A DNA stretch of 48,607 bases from contig NZNW01000070.1 of NCBI GenBank assembly GCA_002695065.1, positions 1-48,607 on the forward strand, in the 5' to 3' direction. Made by a program: the position numbers and the translations under genes. The notes beneath the pieces are model-generated. The model was given only the letters and a program-made list of their open reading frames with translations, was not told where the DNA came from and searched no databases. Positions 8,330 through 17,436 of this stretch are shown one piece after another (the first letter of the stretch is position 1; every line of letters starts with the position of its first letter). This stretch comes from Salinicola sp. (lineage in GTDB: Bacteria; Pseudomonadota; Gammaproteobacteria; Pseudomonadales; Halomonadaceae).

Positions 8330-9589
8330 TTACAGCTCGAACTTGGCCAGCTTGCGGTCGACTCTGGCCTTCTTCAGTTTGGCGACCTTGGGCAGGCCGT
8401 TCTCGAATGGGGGGAAGTCCTCGCCCAGGATCAACGGCGCGAGATAGCGGCGGCCAGCTTCGCTGATATAGAGACCATCCTCGCTGATGTAGTCCCGCGG
8501 CATGAACTTCTCGTGGTTGGCGATCTCCGCCAGCGGGGCCGGCTCGATCTTCCATTCGTAGGGGGTGTCGGAGACACGCTTGATGGCGGGCATCATCGAA
8601 TTCTGGCCTGCCAAGGCAAGCTCGACGGCGGCTTCGCCTACGGCGTAGGCCTGGTCGACATCGGTCTTGGAGGCGATGTGACGAGCGGCCCGCTGCAGAT
8701 AGTCGGCCACCGCCCAGTGGTACTTGTGGCCGAGATCTTCCTTGACCATCGAGGCCAGGGTGGGGGCGACTCCGCCCAGCTGCTTGTGACCGAAGGCGTC
8801 GGTACTGCCCGAATCGGTGAGAAAAGTTCCGTCGGCGTACTGGGCGCCTTCGGAGACCACGAGCACGCAGAACCCGTGACGCTTGACCGCCTCGTCGATA
8901 CGCGCCATCACCTTCGCCCGGTCGAACGCGATCTCCGGGAAGATGATCAGATGCGGTGCCTGTTCCGGGGACTCTCCTGACAGGGCGCCGGCGGCGGCGA
9001 TCCAGCCGGCATGCCGACCCATCACTTCGAGAATGAAGACCTTGGTGGAGGTCGAGCACATCGACTCGATGTCGAGCGCCGCTTCGCGCGTCGAGGTGGC
9101 GACGTACTTGGCGACACTGCCGAAGCCGGGGGAGTTGTCGGTGATGGGAAGGTCGTTGTCGACGGTCTTGGGAACGTGGATGGCCGTCAGCGGGTAGCCC
9201 ATCGTCTCCGACAGCTGGGAGACCTTGAGGCAGGTATCGGCGCTGTCGCCACCGCCGTTGTAGAAGAAGTAGCGGATGTCGTGGGCCCTGAATACCTCGA
9301 TCAGGCGCTCGTACTCGGCGCGGTGCGTCTCGATGGACTTGAGCTTGTAGCGACAGGAGCCGAATGCGCCGCCGGGTGTGTGGCGCAGTGCCGAGATCGC
9401 CTCTTCGCTCTCCTGGTTGGTATCGATCAGGTCTTCCAGCAGTGCGCCGATGATGCCGTTGTGTCCCGCGTAGAGATGGCCGATGCGATCCGAGTGGCGG
9501 CGGCAGGTTTCGATCACGCCACAGGCGCTGGCGTTGATGACGGCGGTGACGCCACCGGACTGGGCGTAGAACGCATTATGCTTGGCCAT
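8330..9589 (-). CDS. pfp: Pyrophosphate-dependent 6-phosphofructokinase
   Basis: The 419-residue enzyme interconverts fructose 6-phosphate and fructose 1,6-bisphosphate using pyrophosphate. The nucleotide/PPi loop reads YNGGGDSADT (110-119) and the catalytic motif PKTVDNDL (140-147). The lysine of PKT replaces the glycine seen in ATP-PFKs (PGT) and is diagnostic of PPi use. The substrate motif MGRHAGWIA follows. The ATG at 9589 (MAKHNAFYAQSGG) is chosen because it begins the family's conserved strand and lies 12 nt after AGGAG; in-frame upstream codons up to 9658 lack similarity. The reaction is reversible, so in an organism using Entner-Doudoroff catabolism it may serve gluconeogenesis. Confidence 0.92.
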   Translation of the reverse strand: MAKHNAFYAQSGGVTAVINASACGVIETCRRHSDRIGHLYAGHNGIIGALLEDLIDTNQESEEAISALRHTPGGAFGSCRYKLKSIETHRAEYERLIEVFRAHDIRYFFYNGGGDSADTCLKVSQLSETMGYPLTAIHVPKTVDNDLPITDNSPGFGSVAKYVATSTREAALDIESMCSTSTKVFILEVMGRHAGWIAAAGALSGESPEQAPHLIIFPEIAFDRAKVMARIDEAVKRHGFCVLVVSEGAQYADGTFLTDSGSTDAFGHKQLGGVAPTLASMVKEDLGHKYHWAVADYLQRAARHIASKTDVDQAYAVGEAAVELALAGQNSMMPAIKRVSDTPYEWKIEPAPLAEIANHEKFMPRDYISEDGLYISEAGRRYLAPLILGEDFPPFENGLPKVAKLKKARVDRKLAKFEL

Positions 9590-10021
9590 ATCGGCTCTCA
9601 TCTCCTGAGGTTCGGTTGTGCTGGTCTCACGTCGTCGGCCCGGCGTGCTCGGACGCACATCCGTGCGGACTTCGATGACGATCTCGCGCTGGCAATGATC
9701 GACCCTGAATCATCACGAGAGGATGAAACTGGCTGGCCAATCGTGTGACATCTCCCTGTCGGGGGCCGGGCACGAATGCGGGCCCAGCATAGCCGAAAGG
9801 CGAATGCCTGTTAATACGAGGCGGTAGTGAGGGGGGCGACCAATTTTCTGCGCCTGAGGGATGAGCCGGGTACCAGCACGACCGGTTTCCTCGAGCCGGC
9901 TTGCTGATCCGACGAGACTGGCTTCACGGCGGCCACGGTGCCCGGGGGAGCGTGGGAGGGGCCAGTGGCCCGCTCCGGGAGGCCATGCTAGGCTCGCCGG
10001 CTAATGTGAGGGGGAGTTCGA
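9590..10021. other. Divergent intergenic region pfp / mpl
   Basis: This 432-bp region separates divergent pfp and mpl and should contain both promoters. I could not find a convincing -10/-35 pair or operator, nor an ORF with family similarity. The mpl ATG at 10022 follows AGGGGGAG, an adequate RBS. Confidence 0.5.
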
Positions 10022-11395
10022 ATGCACGTTCATGTAATAGGGATCTGCGGGACTTTCATGGGGAGTCTGGCACGCCTGGCCAAGATGCAGGGGCATCACG
10101 TGACGGGGTCGGATGCCAATGTCTATCCGCCGATGAGCCTGCAGCTGCGGGAAATGGGCGTCGAACTGACGGAGGGCTATCGCCCCGGCAATTTGCAGCC
10201 GTCTCCCGACCTGGTCATCGTCGGCAATGCGCTCTCCCGGGGCAACCCGGAGATCGAGGCATTGCTGAATGCCAAGCTCCCCTATGTTTCCGGGCCGCAG
10301 TGGCTGGCCGAGCAGGTGTTGCCGGGGCGGCGGGTGGTGGCGGTGGCCGGGACCCACGGCAAGACCACCACCGCCAGCCTGCTGGCGTGGATACTGGAGT
10401 GCGCGGGCCTCGAACCGGGATTCCTGATCGGGGGAGTGCTCCGCAATTTCGGCCTCTCCGCCCGGCTTGGCGGGGGCGGTGCGCCCTTCGTCGTCGAGGC
10501 GGACGAGTACGATACGGCGTTTTTCGACAAGCGTTCGAAATTCGTCCACTACAGGCCGGACATCGCCGTTCTCAACAATCTCGAGTTCGATCACGCCGAT
10601 ATCTTTCCCGATCTGGCGGCCATCGAGCGACAGTTTCACCACTTCGTGCGCACCGTGCCGGGTAATGGCTCGCTGCTGGTCGCGGATGACGAACCGGCGC
10701 TGGAGCGGGTGCTGGATCAGGGCTGCTGGACGCCGGTGCAACGCTTCGGGCAACTGGCCGGGAGCGAGTGGCGACTGCTGCTCGATCCGGACGATAGCCG
10801 CGCCTTCACCGTGGTCTCGGGGGGCGAGAGTCATCTCGTCCGCTGGGGGATGAGTGGCCGACACAACGCGGCCAATGCCGTCGCCGCCCTGGCCGCGGCC
10901 AGCCGCTTGGGCGTCTCCCTGGTCGAGGGTTGCCGGGCGCTGGCGACATTCGCCGCGCCCCGGCGGCGCCAGGAGGTCCGTGGCGAGGTGGGCGGAATAC
11001 AGGTCCTCGACGATTTCGCCCATCATCCCACGGCCATCGCGCTGACGCTCGAGGGGCTGGACCACGACCGGCATGGGGGGCGGCTGCTGGCGGTGATCGA
11101 GCCCCGTTCCAATACCATGCGTCAGGGCAGTATGAGAGCACGCCTGGTCGACAGCGTAGCGCTGGCCGACAGCGTCTGGTGGTATCAGCCCCCCGGGCTC
11201 GACTGGTCGCTGGCCGAAGTGGTTGCCGGGCATGCGGCCAGTCGTGTCGAGACCGATCTCGACGCGCTCGTCGAGCACGTCGTCGAACAGGCGCTACCCG
11301 GCGACCGGATCGTGGTCATGTCCAATGGCGGCTTCGGCGGTATCCACGACAAGTTATTGCGGGCACTGGAGGTGCGGCATGGCAGTTCGCGATGA
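10022..11395 (+). CDS. mpl: UDP-N-acetylmuramate:L-Ala-gamma-D-Glu-meso-DAP ligase
   Basis: Mpl reattaches the recycled murein tripeptide to UDP-MurNAc, short-circuiting peptidoglycan synthesis. The 457-residue protein is a Mur ligase. The N-terminal UDP-binding Rossmann part starts HVIGICGTFMGSLA. The ATP P-loop is GTHGKTT at 110-116, a central-domain motif EADEYDTAFFDKRSKF follows, and the C-terminal domain contains DDFAHHPTA and PRSNTM. GTFMGS and EADEYDTAFFDK are typical of Mpl and distinguish it from MurC. It overlaps ubiX by 17 bp, the usual mpl-ubiX pairing in gammaproteobacteria, so the two are probably co-transcribed. Confidence 0.95.
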   Translation: MHVHVIGICGTFMGSLARLAKMQGHHVTGSDANVYPPMSLQLREMGVELTEGYRPGNLQPSPDLVIVGNALSRGNPEIEALLNAKLPYVSGPQWLAEQVLPGRRVVAVAGTHGKTTTASLLAWILECAGLEPGFLIGGVLRNFGLSARLGGGGAPFVVEADEYDTAFFDKRSKFVHYRPDIAVLNNLEFDHADIFPDLAAIERQFHHFVRTVPGNGSLLVADDEPALERVLDQGCWTPVQRFGQLAGSEWRLLLDPDDSRAFTVVSGGESHLVRWGMSGRHNAANAVAALAAASRLGVSLVEGCRALATFAAPRRRQEVRGEVGGIQVLDDFAHHPTAIALTLEGLDHDRHGGRLLAVIEPRSNTMRQGSMRARLVDSVALADSVWWYQPPGLDWSLAEVVAGHAASRVETDLDALVEHVVEQALPGDRIVVMSNGGFGGIHDKLLRALEVRHGSSR

Positions 11396-12014
11396 TGCGA
11401 CTTCTCGCCAATACGGGGCGCCGATCGCGGTGGCGCTCACTGGCGCTTCCGGCGTGCAGTATGGGCTACGCCTGATCGAATGCCTGATCGGCGCCGGGCA
11501 CGAGGTCTACGTATTGGTCTCCAAGGCGGCCCATCGTGTGATCGCCGTCGAGACCGAGATCGATCTGCCGGCCCAGCCGGATCGACTGGCACGGGATCTG
11601 ACGGCGTGGTTCGACGCCGGCGAGGGGCAGGTCCGCTGCTTCGGACGGGAAGACTGGATGGCGCCTGTGGCATCCGGATCCGGTAACTGGCAGGCGCTGG
11701 TGATCTGTCCGTGTTCGACTGGCACCCTATCCGCGGTGGCCTGCGGCGCCAGCAACAACCTGATCGAGCGCGCCGCCGACGTCGCGCTGAAGGAGCGGCG
11801 AAAACTGATCCTGGTTCCCAGGGAGACGCCGCTCTCGGCCGTCCACCTGGAGAACATGCTGAAGTTGACCAACATGGGCGGTGTGATACTGCCGGCCGCT
11901 CCCGGTTTCTATCATCGCCCCGACAGCGTCCAGGCGATGATCGACTTCGTGGTGGCGCGCATTCTCAACCAACTGGATGTCGCCCAGACGCTGATGCCGC
12001 GCTGGGGCGATTGA
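11379..12014 (+). CDS. ubiX: Flavin prenyltransferase
   Basis: UbiX joins dimethylallyl phosphate to FMN to make prenylated FMN, the cofactor of the UbiD decarboxylase in ubiquinone synthesis. The 211-residue protein shows the flavoprotein fold: the start VALTGASGVQYG (18-29), the middle motif CPCSTGTLSAVACGASNNLI, then RKLILVPRETPLSAVHLENM and a final AAPGFYHRP. These are the FMN and substrate phosphate-binding elements. The ATG at 11379 lies inside the end of mpl; upstream in-frame sequence is only mpl in another frame. Its stop is 11 bp from the stop of the convergent gene, with no terminator visible between them. Confidence 0.95.
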   Translation: MAVRDDATSRQYGAPIAVALTGASGVQYGLRLIECLIGAGHEVYVLVSKAAHRVIAVETEIDLPAQPDRLARDLTAWFDAGEGQVRCFGREDWMAPVASGSGNWQALVICPCSTGTLSAVACGASNNLIERAADVALKERRKLILVPRETPLSAVHLENMLKLTNMGGVILPAAPGFYHRPDSVQAMIDFVVARILNQLDVAQTLMPRWGD

Positions 12015-12025
12015 GCGGCAGACCC

Positions 12026-13432
12026 CTAGACGGGGGCAAAGAGGACGACTCGCAGGATTTCCAGTATCAGCGAGGCTGCACAGAGCCAGGCCCAGGGCGG
12101 CATGCCGCGCTCGGGCCGCTGGAAATGCTGATAACTGATGCGTGTCAGGGCGCAGACGATCAGCCCCAGCAGGGCGCCGCCAATCAAGTCACTGGCCCAG
12201 TGGACGCCGATCACGAGCCTGGACAGGGCCATGGGAGCGCACGCGACGATGCCCAGCCAGTAGGCGTACCCACGATAGCGCTGCGGCATCACCTGGGCCG
12301 CAAAGGCGGCGGTCAGCCCGACCACGACGACGATCGTCGAGGTATGGGCGCTGGGATAGGACATCGACCCCGTCAGGTAATCCGGCGTGTCCGGCCGGGC
12401 GCGGCCCGCAAGGGATTTGAAGACCGTATTGCTGACGGCGACGAGGATCAGGGCGCCGGCGATATGCAGCAGCGCGGCGAAGCGCTTTGCCCACAGTAGC
12501 CACAGTAGCCAGGGCGCCATCAGGACGCCGATGCCCAGCGCGTCGCCCACCTTGGCGAGGACCTCGCTGGTGCCGATGAGCCAGTTGCGCTGCAGCATGC
12601 CGGCGAGGGAGTGGATCTGCTGGTCCATGGGCAGCGGGCCATCGTGCATCAGGACCCACGCCGTCCAGGCGATCAGGGCGATCAGGCTCGTCACCAGCAG
12701 CGACAGCGACGCCAGCGGGAATTCGCTGGCCGGGGGTGGCGAGCACAGCGCGTGCCAGCCTCTGGCCAGTCGGGGGTTGCCCGCCATGCGCCTCTCCAGC
12801 CAAGCGTGCAAACGACCCTCGGCACTGAGCTGATAGCGAATCCACGAAAACAGCAGTGCCAGTACCAGCAGCGAGACGGACAGGGCCAGCAGCCATCGCT
12901 CGGCGCCGGGGGGCAGTTGCATCAACTCCTCCCAGGAGCGGCCGAGCAGGTAGCCGGGTAGCAGGTAAGCCGGCGCCCACGCTATCGCGGAGACGAAATT
13001 GACGAGGGTGAAACGCTTCGTCGGCATCGATAGCATGCCTGCGATCATGGGAATGAAAGGGCGAACGGGGCCGAAAAAGCGGCCGACCACAACGGACAGG
13101 ATGCCGTAGCGTCGGAAGAACTCGTGGCCTTGCTCCAGCCACTGGGGATGGCGTGACAGCGGCCACCAGTGCGGAATGCGGGCGCGCTGCGTGCGGCCCA
13201 GCCAGAAGCTGAGATTGTCTCCGGCGAAGGCGCCCAGGATGCCGGCGATCAGTATCGTCCAGAGGGGAACGTCGTCGTGACCGGCGATGGAGGCTGCCGC
13301 GCCCAGCAGCACGACGCCGGGGACGACGATACCGACGACGGCGAGTGACTCGATCAGGGCCACCACGAATATGATGACCAGCAGCAGCTCGGGAGGGGGC
13401 GCGAGAGAGTAGAGCCAGTGGGTAAGATTCAA
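12026..13432 (-). CDS. DedA-family / PAP2 phosphatase fusion membrane protein
   Basis: With a TTG start at 13432 the protein has 468 residues and two integral membrane modules. The N-terminal DedA (VTT) domain has the entry motif ESLAVVGIVVPG and the signature GRFFGPVRP at about 117-125. The C-terminal PAP2 domain carries all three phosphatase motifs: K-x6-RP (339-347), PSAH (360-363) and SR-x5-H-x3-D (404-415). DedA proteins have been implicated in moving undecaprenyl phosphate or phospholipids across the membrane; PAP2 enzymes dephosphorylate undecaprenyl-PP and similar lipids. A joint role in lipid-carrier recycling is inference. The start codon overlaps the upstream stop (TTGA), implying coupling; a longer in-frame start to 13516 would overlap the upstream gene and lacks similarity. 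Confidence 0.88.
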   Translation of the reverse strand: MNLTHWLYSLAPPPELLLVIIFVVALIESLAVVGIVVPGVVLLGAAASIAGHDDVPLWTILIAGILGAFAGDNLSFWLGRTQRARIPHWWPLSRHPQWLEQGHEFFRRYGILSVVVGRFFGPVRPFIPMIAGMLSMPTKRFTLVNFVSAIAWAPAYLLPGYLLGRSWEELMQLPPGAERWLLALSVSLLVLALLFSWIRYQLSAEGRLHAWLERRMAGNPRLARGWHALCSPPPASEFPLASLSLLVTSLIALIAWTAWVLMHDGPLPMDQQIHSLAGMLQRNWLIGTSEVLAKVGDALGIGVLMAPWLLWLLWAKRFAALLHIAGALILVAVSNTVFKSLAGRARPDTPDYLTGSMSYPSAHTSTIVVVVGLTAAFAAQVMPQRYRGYAYWLGIVACAPMALSRLVIGVHWASDLIGGALLGLIVCALTRISYQHFQRPERGMPPWAWLCAASLILEILRVVLFAPV

Positions 13433-14352
13433 GCGTGCGGTTCCAGCAGTTTGTTGGCGGCGGTTTCCAGGCGTAGCGAAAAGCGTTCGACGTTCTCTTG
13501 AGGGCGCAGTGTGCACACCCGACTGAAGCTTTCCAGAGATCCGATCTCCGGGTGTGCGACAGATGTCACGGCACTCGAGAGCCGCTTGGCCGCTGCCACG
13601 GCACCGGGTTCCCCGGCGTTGGGTAGAATGAGCCAGAAGACATTGGCATGGTGCTCGCCGAGCAGGTCGCTCTGGCGGCTGTTGTCGGAAATCACCTCGC
13701 TGAAGCTCGCCGACAGGATTTCGCGCATGTGGCCGCCGAACTGATCTCCGGCCTGGTCCAGCTGCGGAATGTACAGTACCAGCACGCTCAGCGGTCGGTC
13801 GAGCGCGGACGCTCTGGCCACTTCCATTTCCAGGTTTCGGGTGATGAATTCACCGGCAGGCCGCCTGTCGTCCCGCCACGGTCTCAGCATGAAACGCAGC
13901 GCGCGGGACGAGCCCCCCAACGACAGGGCAAGGGTGGCCGCGGTGAGAGAGAGCCACCAGCCAAGTACCAGGTTCATGGCCGTCATGTGCTCCTCGCCGA
14001 GCGACGCCAGCAGCACGGGGACGAGAATCACGGTCAGCAGCAGTGCCGGCAGGGCGGACAGCAGCAGGTAGCTGAGCGTGATCGCCAGCCCCAGCCACAA
14101 CAGGGGATTGTCGCTGCTGGGGGCCTCCAGGATACAAAGAACCAGTCCGCCGATCAGCAATATGTGGTCGGCGATGGCGGGGCGCAGGCGGCCCAGGTAT
14201 TGCAGCGGTATGGAGACGAGCAGCGCGATGGCCATCAGGGTGGGCGGCAGTATCAGATCGTAGTGACGCATCAGGTGTTCCCACAGGGCAAGACCCAGCA
14301 GGAGTGCCAGAGTGAGAAGTTGCGCGATCAACTTGTATCGACTCAATGCCAA
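13429..14352 (-). CDS. Membrane protein with degenerate GGDEF-like domain
   Basis: The 307-residue protein has a hydrophobic N-terminal half (about five membrane segments between residues 8 and 140). A cytosolic C-terminal domain begins ITRNLEMEVARASALDRPLSVLVL and resembles a diguanylate cyclase fold. Where GGDEF should be it reads SDLLGEHHANVFWLILPNAG, so the catalytic loop is lost while the flanking strand and the following helix (AAAKRLSSAV) are kept. No RxxD inhibitory site is evident. It may bind c-di-GMP or act as a structural receiver; this is inference. The TTG at 14352 has an ideal RBS (GGAGGT, 6 nt away) and gives the first membrane helix; a second TTG at 14346 overlaps the upstream stop. 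Confidence 0.7.
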   Translation of the reverse strand: MALSRYKLIAQLLTLALLLGLALWEHLMRHYDLILPPTLMAIALLVSIPLQYLGRLRPAIADHILLIGGLVLCILEAPSSDNPLLWLGLAITLSYLLLSALPALLLTVILVPVLLASLGEEHMTAMNLVLGWWLSLTAATLALSLGGSSRALRFMLRPWRDDRRPAGEFITRNLEMEVARASALDRPLSVLVLYIPQLDQAGDQFGGHMREILSASFSEVISDNSRQSDLLGEHHANVFWLILPNAGEPGAVAAAKRLSSAVTSVAHPEIGSLESFSRVCTLRPQENVERFSLRLETAANKLLEPHA

Positions 14353-15170
14353 GGCTGCACCTCCGGAACCGGGGAGGATCGTTTGCCGTGACGATTCGCG
14401 AAGCGATCGCCGATCTCCGTCAGGGGGGTCGAGGAGACCTCCTTGTGCGGGGCAATGGTGTGGCGTAGCTGCTGTCGTCGCAGTCTAGCCGTCTCGGCGC
14501 TGGTGGCCACCACGATCACCGCAATGCCGTAATCGTTGAGGCGATAGGCGCGTTCGTAAGGCATCAGCGCTTCCTGAAGACGGCGGCAGAGTGCTGCCAT
14601 GTCCGCTGTCGTCGAGCGAGCGCAGCCGAAAACCGTCACCTCGGCATGCAACGACTCGCGCTCGGCCCGTTTCAACTCTCGCTGAATGCCGCCATCCAGT
14701 TGGGCGGCCGGGAGAAGCCAGTTCGACTGGCCGTCCGACGGTGCCGTCGCGGATACCTTCTGTCGATCCAGGCACAGAAGCCAGACGATGGCCAGCGATA
14801 CGCTGGCGACGACGGCAGTGGGCGGGGGCAGGGTCCAGCCGACGTAGATGACGCTCAGGACATAAACCAGCGCGCTGGCGGCTACCCCGGCCCTGCCCGG
14901 CGATCCCAGCAGGCACAACGGCAGTGCCCACAACCAGATATGGCTGCTGGCGTGATGGGTGGCAAGCAGCGCGACGCTCAGCAGGACGATCGTGATGGGG
15001 AGCCAGCGAGAGAGGCGCAAGGGGTAAACCGCCGAGAGGGCAAACGCGATGCACCCGGCCCAGGCGACCACGCGTGTGGCGTCCTGTGCCAGCCAGCCCG
15101 CCAGCAGGGCGAGCAGCGAGAGAAGCGATAGTAGGATTCGGGAGCCGAGGCTTTTGTACTTGCTTTGCAT
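14343..15170 (-). CDS. Membrane protein with degenerate GGDEF-like domain (second copy)
   Basis: The 275-residue protein starts at the ATG at 15170. About five hydrophobic segments (residues 10-135) precede a cytosolic region LLPAAQLDGGIQRELKRAER, typical of the opening helix of a GGDEF domain. The loop expected as RYGGDEF reads YRLNDYGIAVIVVATSAETA, so Gly-Gly-Asp-Glu-Phe is replaced and catalysis is improbable. Together with the next gene it forms a tandem pair of similar layout but low identity. It heads the three-gene minus-strand operon that ends with the DedA-PAP2 fusion. No strong RBS is seen. Function unknown. Confidence 0.68.
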   Translation of the reverse strand: MQSKYKSLGSRILLSLLSLLALLAGWLAQDATRVVAWAGCIAFALSAVYPLRLSRWLPITIVLLSVALLATHHASSHIWLWALPLCLLGSPGRAGVAASALVYVLSVIYVGWTLPPPTAVVASVSLAIVWLLCLDRQKVSATAPSDGQSNWLLPAAQLDGGIQRELKRAERESLHAEVTVFGCARSTTADMAALCRRLQEALMPYERAYRLNDYGIAVIVVATSAETARLRRQQLRHTIAPHKEVSSTPLTEIGDRFANRHGKRSSPVPEVQPWH

Positions 15171-15377
15171 GGTGGCTTATATTGGACCGATTGCGAATGG
15201 CTTGCGCGACTCGTCTCTCACTATCATGTGTGCCGGGAATGATCGTGTGGCGCCTATGACAAAAGAACAAAGCCTCATCGTACCTGCGGCGTCAAGCTTC
15301 CCGGCCATTCGAGACGTTCCCGATTCGATGCCGAAGGTCGTTCGTCGCGGACTACCACTGACAAGAGATAGTACACC

Positions 15378-16661
15378 ATGCAGCAGACTGCGACCCCACG
15401 GGTCGAGGATATCGCCGAATACATGCAGGCGTTGGGGCAGCAGGCACGCGTTGCGAGTGCCGAACTGAGGCGTGTCGACAGCGGCCGGAAGAACGCGGCG
15501 CTCGAGGCCATCGCTGCGCGCCTGGATGACGCCAGACCGGCGCTGGCGTCGGCCAATCGGGACGATCTGGCCCGCGCCCGTGAAAACGGCCTGAGCGATG
15601 CGCTGCTGGATCGCCTGGCACTGACTCCCGCACGGATCGATGCGATGATCCTCGGCGTTCGCCAGGTCGCCGCGCTTGCCGATCCCGTCGGTCAGATCGA
15701 CGGCCTGAGCTACCGGCCGAGCGGCATTCAGGTCGGGCAGATGCGCGTGCCCCTGGGTGTGATCGGCATCATCTACGAGTCCCGCCCCAATGTCACCGTG
15801 GAGGCGGCAAGTCTGTGTCTGAAGTCCGGCAACGCCTGCATTCTTCGCGGCGGGTCCGAGGCCGCCTCCAGCAACGCGGCGATCGCCGAATGCGTAGGCC
15901 AGGGCCTGGCGGATGCCGGCCTGCCCGCCACCGCCGTGCAGATCGTCGCGACCACGGATCGCGCGGCGGTGGGCGAACTGATCACGATGCCGCGATTCGT
16001 GGATGTCATCGTGCCGCGCGGCGGCAAGTCGCTGATCGCGCGCATCGCCAGCGAGGCGACGGTGCCGGTCATCAAGCATCTCGACGGGGTCTGCCACGTC
16101 TATATCGATGCTGCCGCGAATCTGGACAAGGCGGTGGCGATCGCGGACAACGCCAAGACCCAGCGCTATTCGCCCTGCAACACCATGGAGACGCTGCTCG
16201 TCCATGCCGATATCGCGGCAGAGGCGTTGCCGCGGGTGGCGGCCATCTATCGTGACAAGGGCGTCGAGATGCGGGGATGCGCGCGCACGCGTGAGTGGAT
16301 AGGCGATGCCGTGGCGGCAACGATCGAGGACTGGTCGACGGAGTATCTGGCACCGATCGTCTCCATCCGGGTCGTGGATGATTTCGACCAGGCCGTCGAT
16401 CACATCAATACCTATGGGTCGCAGCATACCGATGCCATCGTGACGGAGAGCCTGACGCTCGCCCGGCGGTTCCTTGGCGAGGTGGACTCCAGTTCGGTGA
16501 TGGTCAATGCCTCGACGCGCTTCGCCGACGGTTTCGAATACGGGCTCGGGGCGGAGATCGGCATCTCCACCAACAAGCTGCATGCCCGGGGCCCTGTCGG
16601 CCTCGAGGGTCTGACCACCCGGAAGTACGTCGTCTTCGGTGACGGCCATGTCCGGAGTTGA
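15378..16661 (+). CDS. proA: Gamma-glutamyl phosphate reductase
   Basis: ProA reduces gamma-glutamyl phosphate to glutamate-5-semialdehyde with NADPH, the second step of proline synthesis. The 427-residue protein has the aldehyde-dehydrogenase fold. Key features are [16 protein letters not shown] (125-140) and [12 protein letters not shown], the conserved VPRGGKSLI, the catalytic Cys267 in [12 protein letters not shown], and the C-terminal [18 protein letters not shown]. It opens the conserved proA-nadD-rsfS-rlmH-mrdA-rodA block. The 207-bp gap upstream is shared with the divergent membrane operon and should contain its promoter. In a halotolerant organism proline supply could matter for osmoadaptation, but the sequence shows no specific osmotic signal. 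Confidence 0.96.
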   Translation: MQQTATPRVEDIAEYMQALGQQARVASAELRRVDSGRKNAALEAIAARLDDARPALASANRDDLARARENGLSDALLDRLALTPARIDAMILGVRQVAALADPVGQIDGLSYRPSGIQVGQMRVPLGVIGIIYESRPNVTVEAASLCLKSGNACILRGGSEAASSNAAIAECVGQGLADAGLPATAVQIVATTDRAAVGELITMPRFVDVIVPRGGKSLIARIASEATVPVIKHLDGVCHVYIDAAANLDKAVAIADNAKTQRYSPCNTMETLLVHADIAAEALPRVAAIYRDKGVEMRGCARTREWIGDAVAATIEDWSTEYLAPIVSIRVVDDFDQAVDHINTYGSQHTDAIVTESLTLARRFLGEVDSSSVMVNASTRFADGFEYGLGAEIGISTNKLHARGPVGLEGLTTRKYVVFGDGHVRS

Positions 16662-17322
16662 CGTGCAGAACGCCTCGATTCCACGGATCGCGATGCTGGG
16701 TGGCACCTTCGACCCGGTTCACATGGGGCACCTGCGCAGTGCCGTCGAGCTGGGAGAGGCGTTGGCGTTGGACGCGGTTCACATGATCCCGGCTCACGTG
16801 CCCCCGCACCGCAAGGCACCGGGGATTTCCGCCGAGCACCGCCTGGCCATGCTGAGAGCCGGTATCGGCGACACGCCGGGGCTGGTGGCCGATGATCGCG
16901 AGGTGCGCCGCTCGGGCCACTCCTACTCCGTCGATACGCTGGCGTCGTTGCGTGAAGAGTGGGGCGGTCAGGCGCGGCTGATCATGGCGGTCGGCCACGA
17001 TGCGTTCCTCGGCCTGCCGGAGTGGCACCAGCGGGAGCGGCTGCTGTCACTGGCGCACATCGTGGTGATCGACCGCCCCGACCACGAGGCGCCGCTGGAG
17101 CCGGCGCTGGCCTCGCTGATCGAGGGGCGTGAGGTGTCGACGGTGGCGTCGATGATGGCCGCCCCCGGGGGCCATCTGCTGCGCCTGCGCCTGCCGAGCC
17201 GCATGGCCATCGCGGCCACCGAAGTGCGGCGACGCCTGCAGCAAGGGCTCAGCGTGCGCTATCTGATTCCCGAGGCGGTGGAGCGCTATATCGCCAGCCA
17301 TGCCCTCTATCGCCATTCCTGA
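16648..17322 (+). CDS. nadD: Nicotinate-mononucleotide adenylyltransferase
   Basis: NadD joins nicotinate mononucleotide and ATP to give deamido-NAD in NAD biosynthesis. The 224-residue protein starts with the nucleotidyltransferase motif [12 protein letters not shown] (18-29), whose histidines bind the ATP phosphates. VPPHRKAP and the C-terminal motif [13 protein letters not shown] (ISSTxIR equivalent) complete the active site. The ATG at 16648 overlaps proA by 14 bp; a GTG nine bases upstream is a less likely alternative. Order proA-nadD-rsfS is conserved. Confidence 0.95.
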   Translation: MSGVDVQNASIPRIAMLGGTFDPVHMGHLRSAVELGEALALDAVHMIPAHVPPHRKAPGISAEHRLAMLRAGIGDTPGLVADDREVRRSGHSYSVDTLASLREEWGGQARLIMAVGHDAFLGLPEWHQRERLLSLAHIVVIDRPDHEAPLEPALASLIEGREVSTVASMMAAPGGHLLRLRLPSRMAIAATEVRRRLQQGLSVRYLIPEAVERYIASHALYRHS

Positions 17323-17436
17323 GCGATATCGAGAGGGCGGGGCTGGCGTTAATGGTCCATCCGCGTAAAATGCGCCTCTCCCGGATCCCGGGGGTAGCGA
17401 TTCCCTTCCCAGGAAGGGGTTATATGACGAGGAGCT

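Noticed and set aside
15177-16706. A 509-codon open frame opposite proA
   Set aside because: Antisense shadow of proA; it would also overlap nadD.
17403-17418. Hairpin before the rsfS RBS as a riboswitch
   Set aside because: A single stem with a loop of only two bases; no aptamer features. Noted in the rsfS entry only.
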